DNA of 64,000 nucleotides, taken from assembly GCA_024509875.1 (NCBI GenBank), contig JAMPIV010011341.1:248001-312000 (forward strand), read 5' to 3'. This document shows positions 20,064 to 32,000 of this stretch, piece by piece. A program made the translations under genes and the position numbers. How positions within the stretch are numbered: position 1 is the stretch's first letter; every line of letters starts with the position of its first letter. This DNA comes from Oreohelix idahoensis. Its lineage: Eukaryota; Mollusca; Gastropoda; Stylommatophora; Oreohelicidae. The notes beneath the pieces are model-generated. The model was not told the origin of the DNA and did not search any database. It saw only the letters and a program-made list of their open reading frames with translations.

Positions 20064-23000
20064 CTGGTTGACAGAAAGAAAATGGAAAACAGTTATTAAA
20101 CATTCTGTCATTGGTAATGTTTCATCATACATCAGCTCCCCAAGGAGTATAGGCCTTCAATAAACTGAAGTCTTCATGTCCTGTGCCATCAACTCAAAGT
20201 ATTTCCTTGTCTCCTTCATGTCAGTATCTCCATGTGTTCTTTGGTCTCCATCTATCTCTCTTAATCTTGGATTCCAGAAAAAGGACTGCTATCAACAGGT
20301 TTTGATGTGTCCTGTCCATCTCCAGCTTGGTTTTCTCATCTCTTATTCCACTGGTACTTATCTCATTCTTGTTATCAGCTGCACAATAGTCATCCTGTCA
20401 GACCACTTCAATCCTTGTCTCATTCAGCTCCACAATAGTCATCCTGTCAGACCACTTCAATCCTTGTCTCATTCAGCTGCACATTAGTCATCCTGTCAGA
20501 CCACTTCAATCCTTGTCTCATTCAGCTGCACAATAGTCATCCTGTCAGACCACTTCAATCCTTCTATTCTAAGCAAGCACCTATTTATGAAAACCTGTAG
20601 CTTTCTTGGTTTTTTTTTGTGTTGTTCTCTATGTTTAAGACAATAGGATGGAATTGACATCTGAACTGAAGATTCTGATTTATCTGTAAAGTGCAATATT
20701 GTTTTTTATTCAACACTGGAGAACACTTCATAACTGGAATTAACAAACTTCAGTAATAAACCAGATTTTTTTTTAACGTTAAAATGTTACATATTATTCA
20801 TATATTAATTTGTGTATTTACTGTAATTACTGTTGTAATGAACACAATGGCCTCGGGCTCATCATAACAAGTGCTTAATAAAAGAATGTGCATGTGGCTA
20901 GCACCTCATCATGTAAAAACACTGCTACAGGTACCACCACAGCAAGAGCACATTCATGTTTCAGTGCAGGCTTCCTGCAAGGGGACCAGGCTCTACTGAT
21001 GGATCCATGCTCCGTAAGTTGCTAACAGGTGAACAAGATGACAACCAGTGGCTATAGAGCTACTAAGCTTCTCACACCACGGCATTAGGTGGTGGCTATA
21101 CAGCTTCTCACACCACGGCATTAGCTGGTGGCTATACAGCTTCTCACACCACGGCATTAGGTGGTGGTTATACAGCTTCTCACACCACGGCATTAGGTGG
21201 TGGCTATACAGCTTCTCACACCACGGCATTAGGTGGTGGCTATACAGCTTCTCACACCACGGCATTAGGTGGTGGCTATACAGCTTCTCACACCACAGCA
21301 TTAGGTGGTGGCTATACAGCTTTTCACACCACAGCATTAGGTGGTGGCTATACAGCTTTTCACACCACGGCATTAGGTGGTGGCTATACAGCTTCTCTCA
21401 CCACGGCATTAGGTGGTGGCTATACAGCTTCTCACACCACGGCATTAGGTGGTGGCTATATTATTACAGGCCTTATGTTAGTGTGTGTGAAGAGATAGAG
21501 AAAGGATAGGACTACTGCATCCTCAGGCATGTCATATAAGCCACATGTGAGGTTGTGCACTGGGTTGGAAATCTCATTGTGTAAAACAAATTGCTGCTGA
21601 AGTCACAGTTTTAGAGGTCTTCTGCATGGGGACCAGCGGCAGTGGTGGCTCCATTCTCGGTAAGGAGCGCGAAGGTTAATGATACTACTGCGCATGTAAC
21701 ATCATGGTATATTAATAATAATAATAATAAATTCTTTAAGCGCCAAACACGGCGCATAAGGCAGAAACCAGTGCTCTCCAGGTTGTTCGTTGTGACGCCA
21801 CTCCTCTTAGCTCTTGCACATTATTTAGGCCCAACGTTCTTCCTTCTCTTATTATTGTTCTTCTGAGTGTTTCTTTTGGTCTTCCTTTTTTCCGCTTACC
21901 CTCAGGAACCCAAGTGAGCGCCTGTAGTGGTATTCTGTTGTTTTGCATTCGTAGGACATGACCGATATATGACCATCGTCTTTTCCTTATATAGTCGGAG
22001 ACATATTTCTGCCTAGAGTCTTCTCTTATTTGTCGATTAGTCTTGAATTCTTTCCAACTGATGTTCATGAGTTTTCTAAGACATTTGTTCTCGAATGTAT
22101 TCAGCTTGTTCTCCAATGATTTTGTTATTTTCCAACTCTCACAGCCGTATGTTAACACTGAGATAACATTTGAATTAAACAGACGAAGCTTGGTATGTAT
22201 ATTCAATGATCGTAATTTCCAAATGTTAGATAATCTATTGAAGGCGCTAGCTGCCAAAGCAATTCTAGTATGGATTTCTCTTGTTGTGTCACCATCCTGA
22301 GTCATTTTACTGCCTAAATAATTGAAACTTTCAACTTTCTGTAGTTTTTCCCCGTTCAAGATGATATCAAAGGTCTCGTTAGAAAAGTTCATAGCTTTAG
22401 TTTTAGAGGCATTTATTTGGAGACCAATTTTAACCGAGAGATGACACAAATTATTTATTGCTTCTTGGGATTGTCTTGGTGTTGAACTTAAGAATGCTAC
22501 ATCATCTGCGAAATCCAGGTCCCCCAGGAATTTTCCATTTGTCCATTTTATACCCAATTGTTCATTGTGGGTATAGTTTCTCATAACCCAATCAATAGCT
22601 ATTCCAAAAAGTAGTGGTGACATAATACAGCCTTGTTTCACCCCTGTTTCTACTGTAAACCATTCTGTATTCCCTTTATTTGTTCTAACACAACATCTTG
22701 CATTGTCATATAGCTACATTAACTATTTTGAGGCTTAGCCCTACCTTTTCTAGAAGAGTATATTTCCTCAACTGCTGATTCGTTTGCTCCTTCTTCTTCT
22801 TCTTTGCCTGCGGACAACCCTCCTGTTCAGAAACAGGGCCACGTTTGCTGCCAGCTGCTTCTTTTCCCTTCTGGTTATTTAAATTCTCAGCACTGGGTGC
22901 ACCTTTGCCTCTGTTGTGATTTTGGAATTTGTTATGATTACTGGAGCCAGAGTTACGACTAGTGTTGTCATTGCCAGGTGAACTTGTGGCAGCTGCACCT

Positions 23001-26000
23001 GGTGTCATTGTCTGTGGGCTACAGCTGTTGCTCTTTACAGCAATGATACTAACATCACTGGAGACTGATTGGCTAGATTCATTCCATGGAGAGGTTATGC
23101 CATTCAATACTGCTTCACGTTGGAACTCTGAGGACGGTGTTGTGACAGATAATGATGGTGATGAAATTGGAGCACGTGGGTTCTGTGAGTCTTCTGCCAA
23201 CTTCTGCGGTGTGCATGATAATGGAGGATTTAATGTTGACTGATTTACTGTTCCCATTACCTCCGAAAACGGCGAGTATCTGCCTGAATGGCGAGGGACA
23301 CTTGTCTCTGTACAAGAAAATAGGATACTCACGTAAAAATCAATGTCAGGTTAGACATTAAAAATAACCTGAGATTTTGCCTCGAGTATTAGCGGGCGTA
23401 CGAAGAAAAGAAAAAAAAAAAAAAACTGTTCCTGTGTCTAAAGCATCAGATGTTTAAAATAAAAATGAAATTATTACATTTACATTATTTTTCCCGATTG
23501 TCATCCCTATAACATATATAATGAATAATTGAACATTAATTCTCTCATATCTTAACTACCAAAACAATGGGATAAATTAATTTTTATAAAAACACGCACA
23601 CACACAAAATAACAAAAGAATACCAATAGTGTGCACACAAATTTGAACCGACAAAACAAAGATAAATCTAAGGAAATAGATAAAAAGTCATCAAGGACAG
23701 AGACAAGTTGAGATTTCCATTTCCTTGCAAAGACACCGTAAAACTGGAAGGTCAAGGAGAACTTTATCTGACCCTCTCATAAAACTGGAAGGTCAAGGAG
23801 AACTTTATCTGACCCTCTCATAAAAAGTCACAGAATAAAAGAACAAATAACAGATCTACTACTTCCTCAGGTATGTTGTAAGCAGCCGTGTATGAAAATG
23901 AGCAACCTCATCACGTAAAACACACTGTTACAGAAACCACTGCTACATGAGTACACCAGTACTTTGGTGTATGCTTCCTTCAAGGGATTCATGAAAGTGG
24001 TCACCTCATGCACCTTAACGAACAAAAACGGACATGATTCTCAAAAGGTGGAGAAGTTTAAAATAGATCTTTTTTGTGATATTATTCATGGAAGTGGTAG
24101 CACCATGCGCCTTAAGGAACAGGGCTAAGAGGTATGGCATCCGCCTCAAATTCTAGAGGTACCAGGTTCGATTCCCAGTTGAGGGAATATAATTTATGGA
24201 ATTTTTTTTCAGAACCAGTGGTCCTAATGGTCAGATTCTTGCCGGTGCTACAGAGTTCATGCACTGTGCTAGATCCTCCTTGTGTGAACTAAGTAAGGGA
24301 GGAGATCGGAGCACTGATGGAGTTATCCGTGTGTAATGAAGATAGTCCTTATAAACCAAACCAAACCAAACGTTAAGGAACAAAAAAGAACATGATTCAC
24401 AAAAGGTGGACAGGTTTAAATACATCTTTTTTGTGATATTATTCATGGAAGATTGTTTTAAAAAAAGGGAAAAAAAAAACTGATTGTATGTTATACTATG
24501 TCATGTTTCTATGGCGCGAGCTGTGACTGACTAAATAGGCCATGCTAGGCTTTAGCAGTTTGTACGGGTAGTACATATTTCTATTTATTTTCTCATGTTT
24601 CCTACTCAGCTCTCGCTCTCTCTTTCCTTTCCCTGACCAAGGTCGTGTGGCCGCGACGTTGGCTATTTTCCCTGTCTTTTGTCCTAGTAAGACGAATGAC
24701 CTTTTATCCATATCCATCCACCCTACTACATGCCTTACTGCGGTCACTCTCATCATCCTCTATACTATGTCACCATCTCTCTTCCTATTGGCTACAGATT
24801 GGGCTACGAACACATCAACATCAGCCAACAGAAATGGAACTCAGTGTACTGTGACTAAACAATGCAATGATCTAAATTTTGCAGATGGCCTTGCCCTTCT
24901 GTCCCATAACTGAGACCAGATGTCTGAAAATACAGTGGGAAAATACAAAGATGAATGTAGGAATGTTAATTCAGTCCTGTTCTATGGCTCTCAAACACGG
25001 AGAAGAATAAAAACAACCAAAATGCTACAGATTTTTAATGAGTGCTTGCGGAGAATAGAAAGATTTAAGCGTGTCGATAAGGTCACCAATGTGGAACTGA
25101 TGACAAGAACCAGATGTGGAACTGATGACAAGAACCAGATGTGGAACTGATGACAAGGTCACCAATGTGGAACTGATGACAAGGTCACCAATGTGGAACT
25201 GATGACAAGGTCACCAATGTGGAACTGATGACAAGGTCACCAATGTGGAACTGATGACAAGGTCACCAATGTGGAACTGATGACAAGGTCACCAATGTGG
25301 AACCGATGACAAGGTCACCAATGTGGAACTGATGACAAGGTCACCAATGTGGAACTGATGACAAGATCACCAATGTGGAACTGATGACAAGGTCACCAAT
25401 GTGGAACTCATGACAAGAACCAAATGTGGAACTGATGACAAGAACCAGAGGAACATGAGATACAAAGATGATGGAGATGGATAAACCTAATGATAGCATT
25501 TCTAGACAGTACTTGTTCTAGAATTCCTAGGGTAAAAGATAAGTAGAAAAATGGAGACAATGCCTATCATTTCTGTGTCCAGTTGTCTTCTTCATGTCTT
25601 GTTAGGTCTCTCTCTACCTCTCATATTCCTGGGATTCCAGAATAAAGGCTGCCTTGTAATACTGTCAACAAGTTTCCTCAGTGTGTGTCCTATCCATCTC
25701 CATCATCTTCTTCTCATGTCTTGTCCTACTAGCGCTTGTTTGTCATCAGTTCCACATCAGTGATCTTGTTGTACAATTTCAATCCTTCTATTCTAAATGC
25801 AACCACCCATTTACAAAAGTCTATAACCTCTTGGTTGTTGTTGTTCTCCATGTTTCACCTCACCATCAGAGCTTGAGTCTCCGTAGGAAGCAAGCAGAGT
25901 CAGACTATTAGCTCCTGAAGGCATACAAGCTGGCTGTTTATGAGGTGATGGCACGGCCAAACCAATTTTTTTTTTCTCTCTGTGTAATTGATTCAGGATA

Positions 26001-29000
26001 TAGTTCCTATAATTTTTATGATGTCATAATTCTGTCTCTCCTGGTAACATTAATGGCTCTTTTTGGGCATCTCATCTCATCATTTCTCACTGTCTCTCCT
26101 GGTAACATTAATGGCTCTTTTTGGGCATCTCATCTCATCATTTCTCACTGTCTCTCCTGGTAACATTAATGGCTCTTTTTAACCATTTTAATTCGCATGA
26201 TGCGATTTTCCTCCCCTGTGCTCTGGTCGGTGACCATGTTTGACACTGATAGCAAAGAGTTGGTAAGAATATCATATTTATCAGCTGTCATTTAGCTTCC
26301 ATACTGATGTTCTGATGCTCAGTAATGGCAACAGCTGGTCAGTCTTTGCACTGTCTTTTTTTTTTTTCACATCTCGCTTCAAATTCTCTGTCAAGTCTTC
26401 TATTTTCTGTGAAAATGCTTCCTCAATACTTAAATCTGTTTGATGTGAATGCTGCTGACAAGCATGATAAGTGGGCCTGGTGATCGACTCATCTTCATAG
26501 TTTCTGTCTTGGATGTGCTGATCTTCATTTGTATTTTCCACACATTGAATTAAATACATTTGTATGATACTGCAATTTATTTTCCTCAAACTAGAAAATT
26601 TGCATCAAAATTTTCCTCTCAATTTTAAGGCTAAATAAAACCAATTGCAAAAAAATAGAACTCTTCCTCATGGTAGAAGAGGCATGACTAAATAAGCAGT
26701 AAGCAAAAGAAATCAGGTCAAAAGCTTGTTGAATCTTAGTCATTCAAGTACAAAGAGCTTTACAGACAGATGAACATAAGCAGATTATTATAGATTAATA
26801 TTCTAGAGAAAAAAAATAGCCTGAGACTGCTTGATCAATCCTTTGTTCACTAGATGATAACACTACAGCACACCACTTGATCAATCTCTTATTTGCTAGA
26901 TCATTTGTTAGCCTCTCGACACTCACCAAGCTAACCTTCTCATGGAGTGTTTCAAGGATTCCAAACGCAAAATTTTAGTACCTGAGGAGACAGTAGGCGA
27001 AGATTTATGTCCCTTCAACACTCGAAACATTTGTTAGCCTCTCGACACACCCAAGCTAACCTTCTCTCTCCACATATTTTCTTCTGGAAACACATTTCCG
27101 TCAAACATTAATTAGCCAGTGAACACATCACAGCCTCTTCCCTACTCTGTCCACTTCCACAGCACAACTCCCTCCCAAAACATTTCCCACACAATAACGT
27201 GTCCCACGTGTGCCTGCCAAAAACCCCTCTTTGTTTAGTGAGGTTGACGTTACAGTCACATCACTACACAGAACTGTGTGTGACCTTTGTGTTCAACTCT
27301 CTTTGATGCGAGTGCACCGTAAATACCTTCTCGCAACAGGAACGTTGTGTGCAGTTGTGGCTTAGTTTTAATGCATATTTGGATGTTTCGAGTGTATAAA
27401 AATAAACTCAGTCAGTTTTCAGACTTGACGAGGTGTAGATGTATGTGCAGTGATATTGTACTAAAATTTTCAATATGTCAGCAGTAAAGAGAAAGTAATC
27501 AGATGCAGGACAAATTGAAAACACTCGATGAGAGGTCACAGCAATTGGGTCTGAAAATACACAGGGAAAAAACAAAGATAATGAGAATAAATGCAGGTAA
27601 TGATAACAGGGTTGAACTTGAAGAAGCACCAATACAAGATGTAGAATCATACACATATCTTGGCAGCAATAAAGACAAAGTTGGCGGGACAGACAGTGAT
27701 ATCAAAATAAGAATACAAAAAGCAAGAGGAGCTTTCATTGCATTGGGAAATATATGGAGATCAAGAGAAATCGGATCCAACACAAAAATAAGAATCTTCA
27801 ACTCAAATGTGAAGTCAGTCCTATTGTATGGCTCTGAGACATGGAGAACAACAAAGACAACTACCAAAAAGCTACAGACTTTCATAAATGGGTGCTTGCG
27901 TAGAATAGAGGGATTAAAATGGTATGACAAGGTTACCAACGTGGAACTGATGACAAGAACTAGACAAGTGCCAGTGGAACAAGAGATGAGAAGAAGACGA
28001 TGGCGATGGATAGGACACACACTGAGGAAACCTGTTGATAGCATTACAAGGCAGTCCTTGTTCTGGAACCCCCAGGGCAAAAGAAGCAGAGGTAGACCAA
28101 GAAGCACATGGAGAAGAGAGCTGGAAACAGAGGTGAAAATGATAAGGAGAACATGGAAAGAACTTGAGATGATGGCACGTGACAGGAGGACTTGGCATGT
28201 GTTTGTTGAAGGCTTATGCTCCTTTGGGAGTGGAGGGTTATGACATAAATGATACCTTGTGCAGTGTTTCTGCCTGAGAAGCAGTCTTTATTATTACGTT
28301 TGCCTTGCTCAGTGTTATGCTTCTGGCTGTCAAGATAAATCATGTATCTGCTATAGACACAACTGACACTGGCTAACATTTTAGGGGTGATTTCAATATT
28401 TTTGACTCCTCCCATATTTCTGATGTTGTCCACAATGATTCTTCTAGGAAGTAAGGTTCTTTCTGCCATGCTGCATCCTTCCAGCTCTTTGTTAACTGAA
28501 ACCCCTCTTTTCAACACTTGCTGGCCATGAGACAAAATCAGTAATAATTGTATCACTTTCCAAATATGTTGCTGGAAACCCCCAGGGTAAAAGGTAGAGA
28601 GAGACCAAAGAACACACTGAGAAGAACACTGGAGATAGACATGAGAGGGATGAGGAAGACCTCAACAGAACTTGAGCTGATGGCACAGTAGACATAAGGA
28701 AGACTGGGCACAAGGTTGTTGAAGGTCTTTGCTTCTTGTAGAGCTGATGATGCTGAATTTATAATATACAAATATTCTTGATACTTTTAAAAGTCAGCTC
28801 CAACTGTTTTTCATCAATCTGTCTGTCAACAGCTTTACTAATATAGTGCGACAAAACAAGTTTCTTTGTTCCCCCCAGCTCGTCAAATTGTTGCTTTAAA
28901 AAATAAATATATTTATAACGTACACTTCCGCAATGTTTAGTTTTCCTAGGATATTCAATTTTTATAATTTGCCAATTCTAACCATTTCACTTGAAAATGA

Positions 29001-32000
29001 CAACAATGCATGATTTCCAAACACAAATCTTTTCACGTGTGTTTGCTGCACAGATCTATCTGTATCTCGTGGTCCCTATGCACGCAAAAAATTAGCGTTC
29101 CTAATCTTTAACGAAAACGTTTGATGTAGAATAAATTACGGTAACAGACAAGGCTTGATGAAGAAAAGCTACTTATAGGCTAAACGTTCCTGCGCCCGAC
29201 ATTTGCCTAATTTTATCCACATTCTGCTGCGGTAAAGGTTTTTAGTCCTTTACCCTGTTTTCAAGGCACTGAAGTCTTTCCTAACAGTTCTGAGCTTTCC
29301 AAAGGATGCTAATAAACTTGTCATTTCTAACAATTTCTCTTGAAACTGACAACCAGCATGATTTCCAGATGCAAATCTTGCATTTTAATTCTGTAGATCT
29401 ATTTCTTGCGACTCAAAGGGCCTTAAAGTTCAGTGTTTAAATGTTTAACGACAACCTTTGGAAAACGCCCAGAACGTAGTTTTATTATGAGGGAAATGGT
29501 AAATGATAATGCTGAACTAAAAAATACAACTAAAACCAGAAAATTCACACACCCAACTATTGATTATAATCAATAGTTGGGTGTGTGAATTTTCTACACA
29601 GGGTTCATAGCGACCTGGATAATCAGAAGTAACTTCAAGGCCTGGAAAAACAGGGAAAATGGCTAAAAATCTTGAATTTCCCACATCTGGCCTGGAAAAA
29701 AACTAATTAGTTTTTTTCCAGGACAGATGTGGGAAATTCAAGATTTTTAGCAATTTTTCGTGTTTTTCCAGGCCTTGAAGTTACTTCTGATTATCCAGGT
29801 CGCTACGAACCCTGTGATAAACAGAATCTACCTACCAATACTGTCCACATCCTCTTCAGCAGCAGTTGACTTCTGGATTGAAATCTCCTCAGGTGGACTG
29901 TCACTGTCGCTGTCAGCTCCTGCATTTGGTTTACTCCCATTTGTGGCAACCTCGTGGTGGTTTCTCCATCTTCCTCTGCCCTGGCCATGACCTCTCCCTC
30001 TGCCCCTATCATGACCTCGACCTCCACGCCCTCTGTGTCGACCCCTGCCTCGCCACATTTTTCTAGAAACAACAAAAGCTAAATAAATAAACACATAAAT
30101 GCCATCTAGGAGGCTGCTAACAAAGCAAAACAATAAATTATTTTTCAAAAATGGAAAAAATGCCAGTTGTGATGGCCCTTAAATTTAGGCGTGTACTGAT
30201 GTTCTGTGATTCTGACATTTATGTCATAAATGCACCAAGGGTTCTACTTTAAAAACAATGACCTCTCTAAAGTTACCTATATCTGTTTGAAAGTTTGACA
30301 GAACTTCTATCTTGAATACACAAGGACAACCTGCTTCCAGAATCACAAAGTAGTGGAGAATTCTATTTAAATGATATTTTACTTCTTCAAGCATCATGCC
30401 TGGTGGCTTAGGTGATCATGTCTCTCCACAACTTCCTTCCCCAGTTCTGTTGTTGACATCTTTCTATGCCATAAGGTGAGACTGTTCTGTATCTTCTCTA
30501 TTTGTCATACTTTCCTTTTCCTTCAATTATTCCTCTTGTCACAATATATTCCATTTTGTTGTCATAAAGTTGACTGCTTCCTTCCAATGTGCCTAATAAG
30601 CTTCCTTTGTGCACTGGCCTCTTTCACGGCATCCTCATTTTCCTCTTAGCCGTCCATGGTATTTTTAACATTCCAATATGTTACAGATTGTCAACTACAA
30701 TTCAAAGGAGAAAGACCATGTTCATACCACATGCAGTTTACAAGCTAGCTCACAAGTTTTCAGACACATATTGAAAACATAGTTATATTAATGCATTTGT
30801 ATATGAACCAAAAAGTTCCAGACTTTCATAAATGGGTGGGTGCACAGAGCAGTTGGATTTGTATGGTAAGAAGGGATCTCCAATGTGGATCTGATGACAA
30901 GAACCAGTGGATAAGGAGGTGAGAAGACACTGGCGATGGATCGTACAAACAATGAATGGAGCAGCTGATAGCATTACAAGGCAGTCATTTGACTGGAATC
31001 CTAAGGGTAAGAGAGTTGGTAGAAGAAGGCAACAAATAAAACAGAACTGGAGACAGAAATAAAAGGGACAAAGTAGTCATAGAATGACTGTAAGTGGATG
31101 ACAATCTTCATGGGAAAACAATGGGAAATGGATAAAAATAAGCATTGCATCTTATTCCTCCACACAAATTGCTGGATAATTGCAAGAAAAATAAAGCAAA
31201 AACATACCCACATTCTTTGGTCTCAAGGACTTCTCCCCGGGCAACCTTATCCTCTTTCTCCTGCACTTTTTTGGCAAGATTAGATGCTGTTGGATAATTC
31301 CTAGTTTTGTGAATAGAAACAAGACATTTGTAACAAATAGTTTAAAAATCTAGAGTACCTACAATAAACTGCATTCTCATTAGCTTTAACATCTACCGTC
31401 TTAGGACACAGTTAGCTAGGACCTCTCAACACAGATCTATAAAGTCTTAGGACACAGTCAGCTGGGACCTCTCAACACAGATCTATAAAGTCTTAGGACA
31501 CAGTCAGCTAGGACCTCTCAACACAGATCTATAAAGTCTTAGGACACAGTCAGCTGTGACATCTCAACACAGATCTATAAAGTCTTAGGACACAGTCAGC
31601 TGTGACATCTCAACACAAATCTATAAAGTCTTAGGACACAGTCAGCAGTGACCTCTCAACACAGATCTATAAAATCTTAGGACACAGTCAGCTGTGTCAT
31701 CTCAACACAGATCTATATAGTCCCACTTACGAAGCAAGAATCATCATCAGCATCAATACCCTTCAGCTCACCAAGGATCTTCACTAGAACCTTACATACG
31801 GAAATACAACAATTTTGACAATAATGAAGATGATTAGGATGATCGTACTACAAAAACGAACACAACAGTACGGTGGAGGAAGACAAAAGATATAATTAGA
31901 CATTAGCCGATGGCTAATTACAAACTGTAACTTTTAACATACGAAAACAAGAAATTGAGAAATTAACGTATGTACATGATACTAAGAAGAATACAGGAGA

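Noticed and set aside
20993..21509. Repeat proteins on both strands (HGIRWWLYSFSH and LMPWCEKLYSHH)
   Set aside because: Both are translations of one 36-bp minisatellite, with no start context, splice sites or unique ends.
23115..23315. Alternative frame of NUFIP1 exon 7 (DKCPSPFRQILAVF)
   Set aside because: It ends in a stop after about 65 codons, whereas the other frame is open for 187 codons and joins exon 8.
24118..24190. tRNA gene with GGTTCGATTCC B-box
   Set aside because: The A- and B-box motifs are present, but arms do not pair into a cloverleaf and a SINE body follows. The same holds for 36,755-36,810, 6,800-6,880 and 57,830-57,905.
29803..30075. Other minus-strand frame over exon 6 (GVDTEGVEVEVM)
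   Set aside because: A shadow of the RG-rich exon. It does not join in phase with exons 5 and 7.
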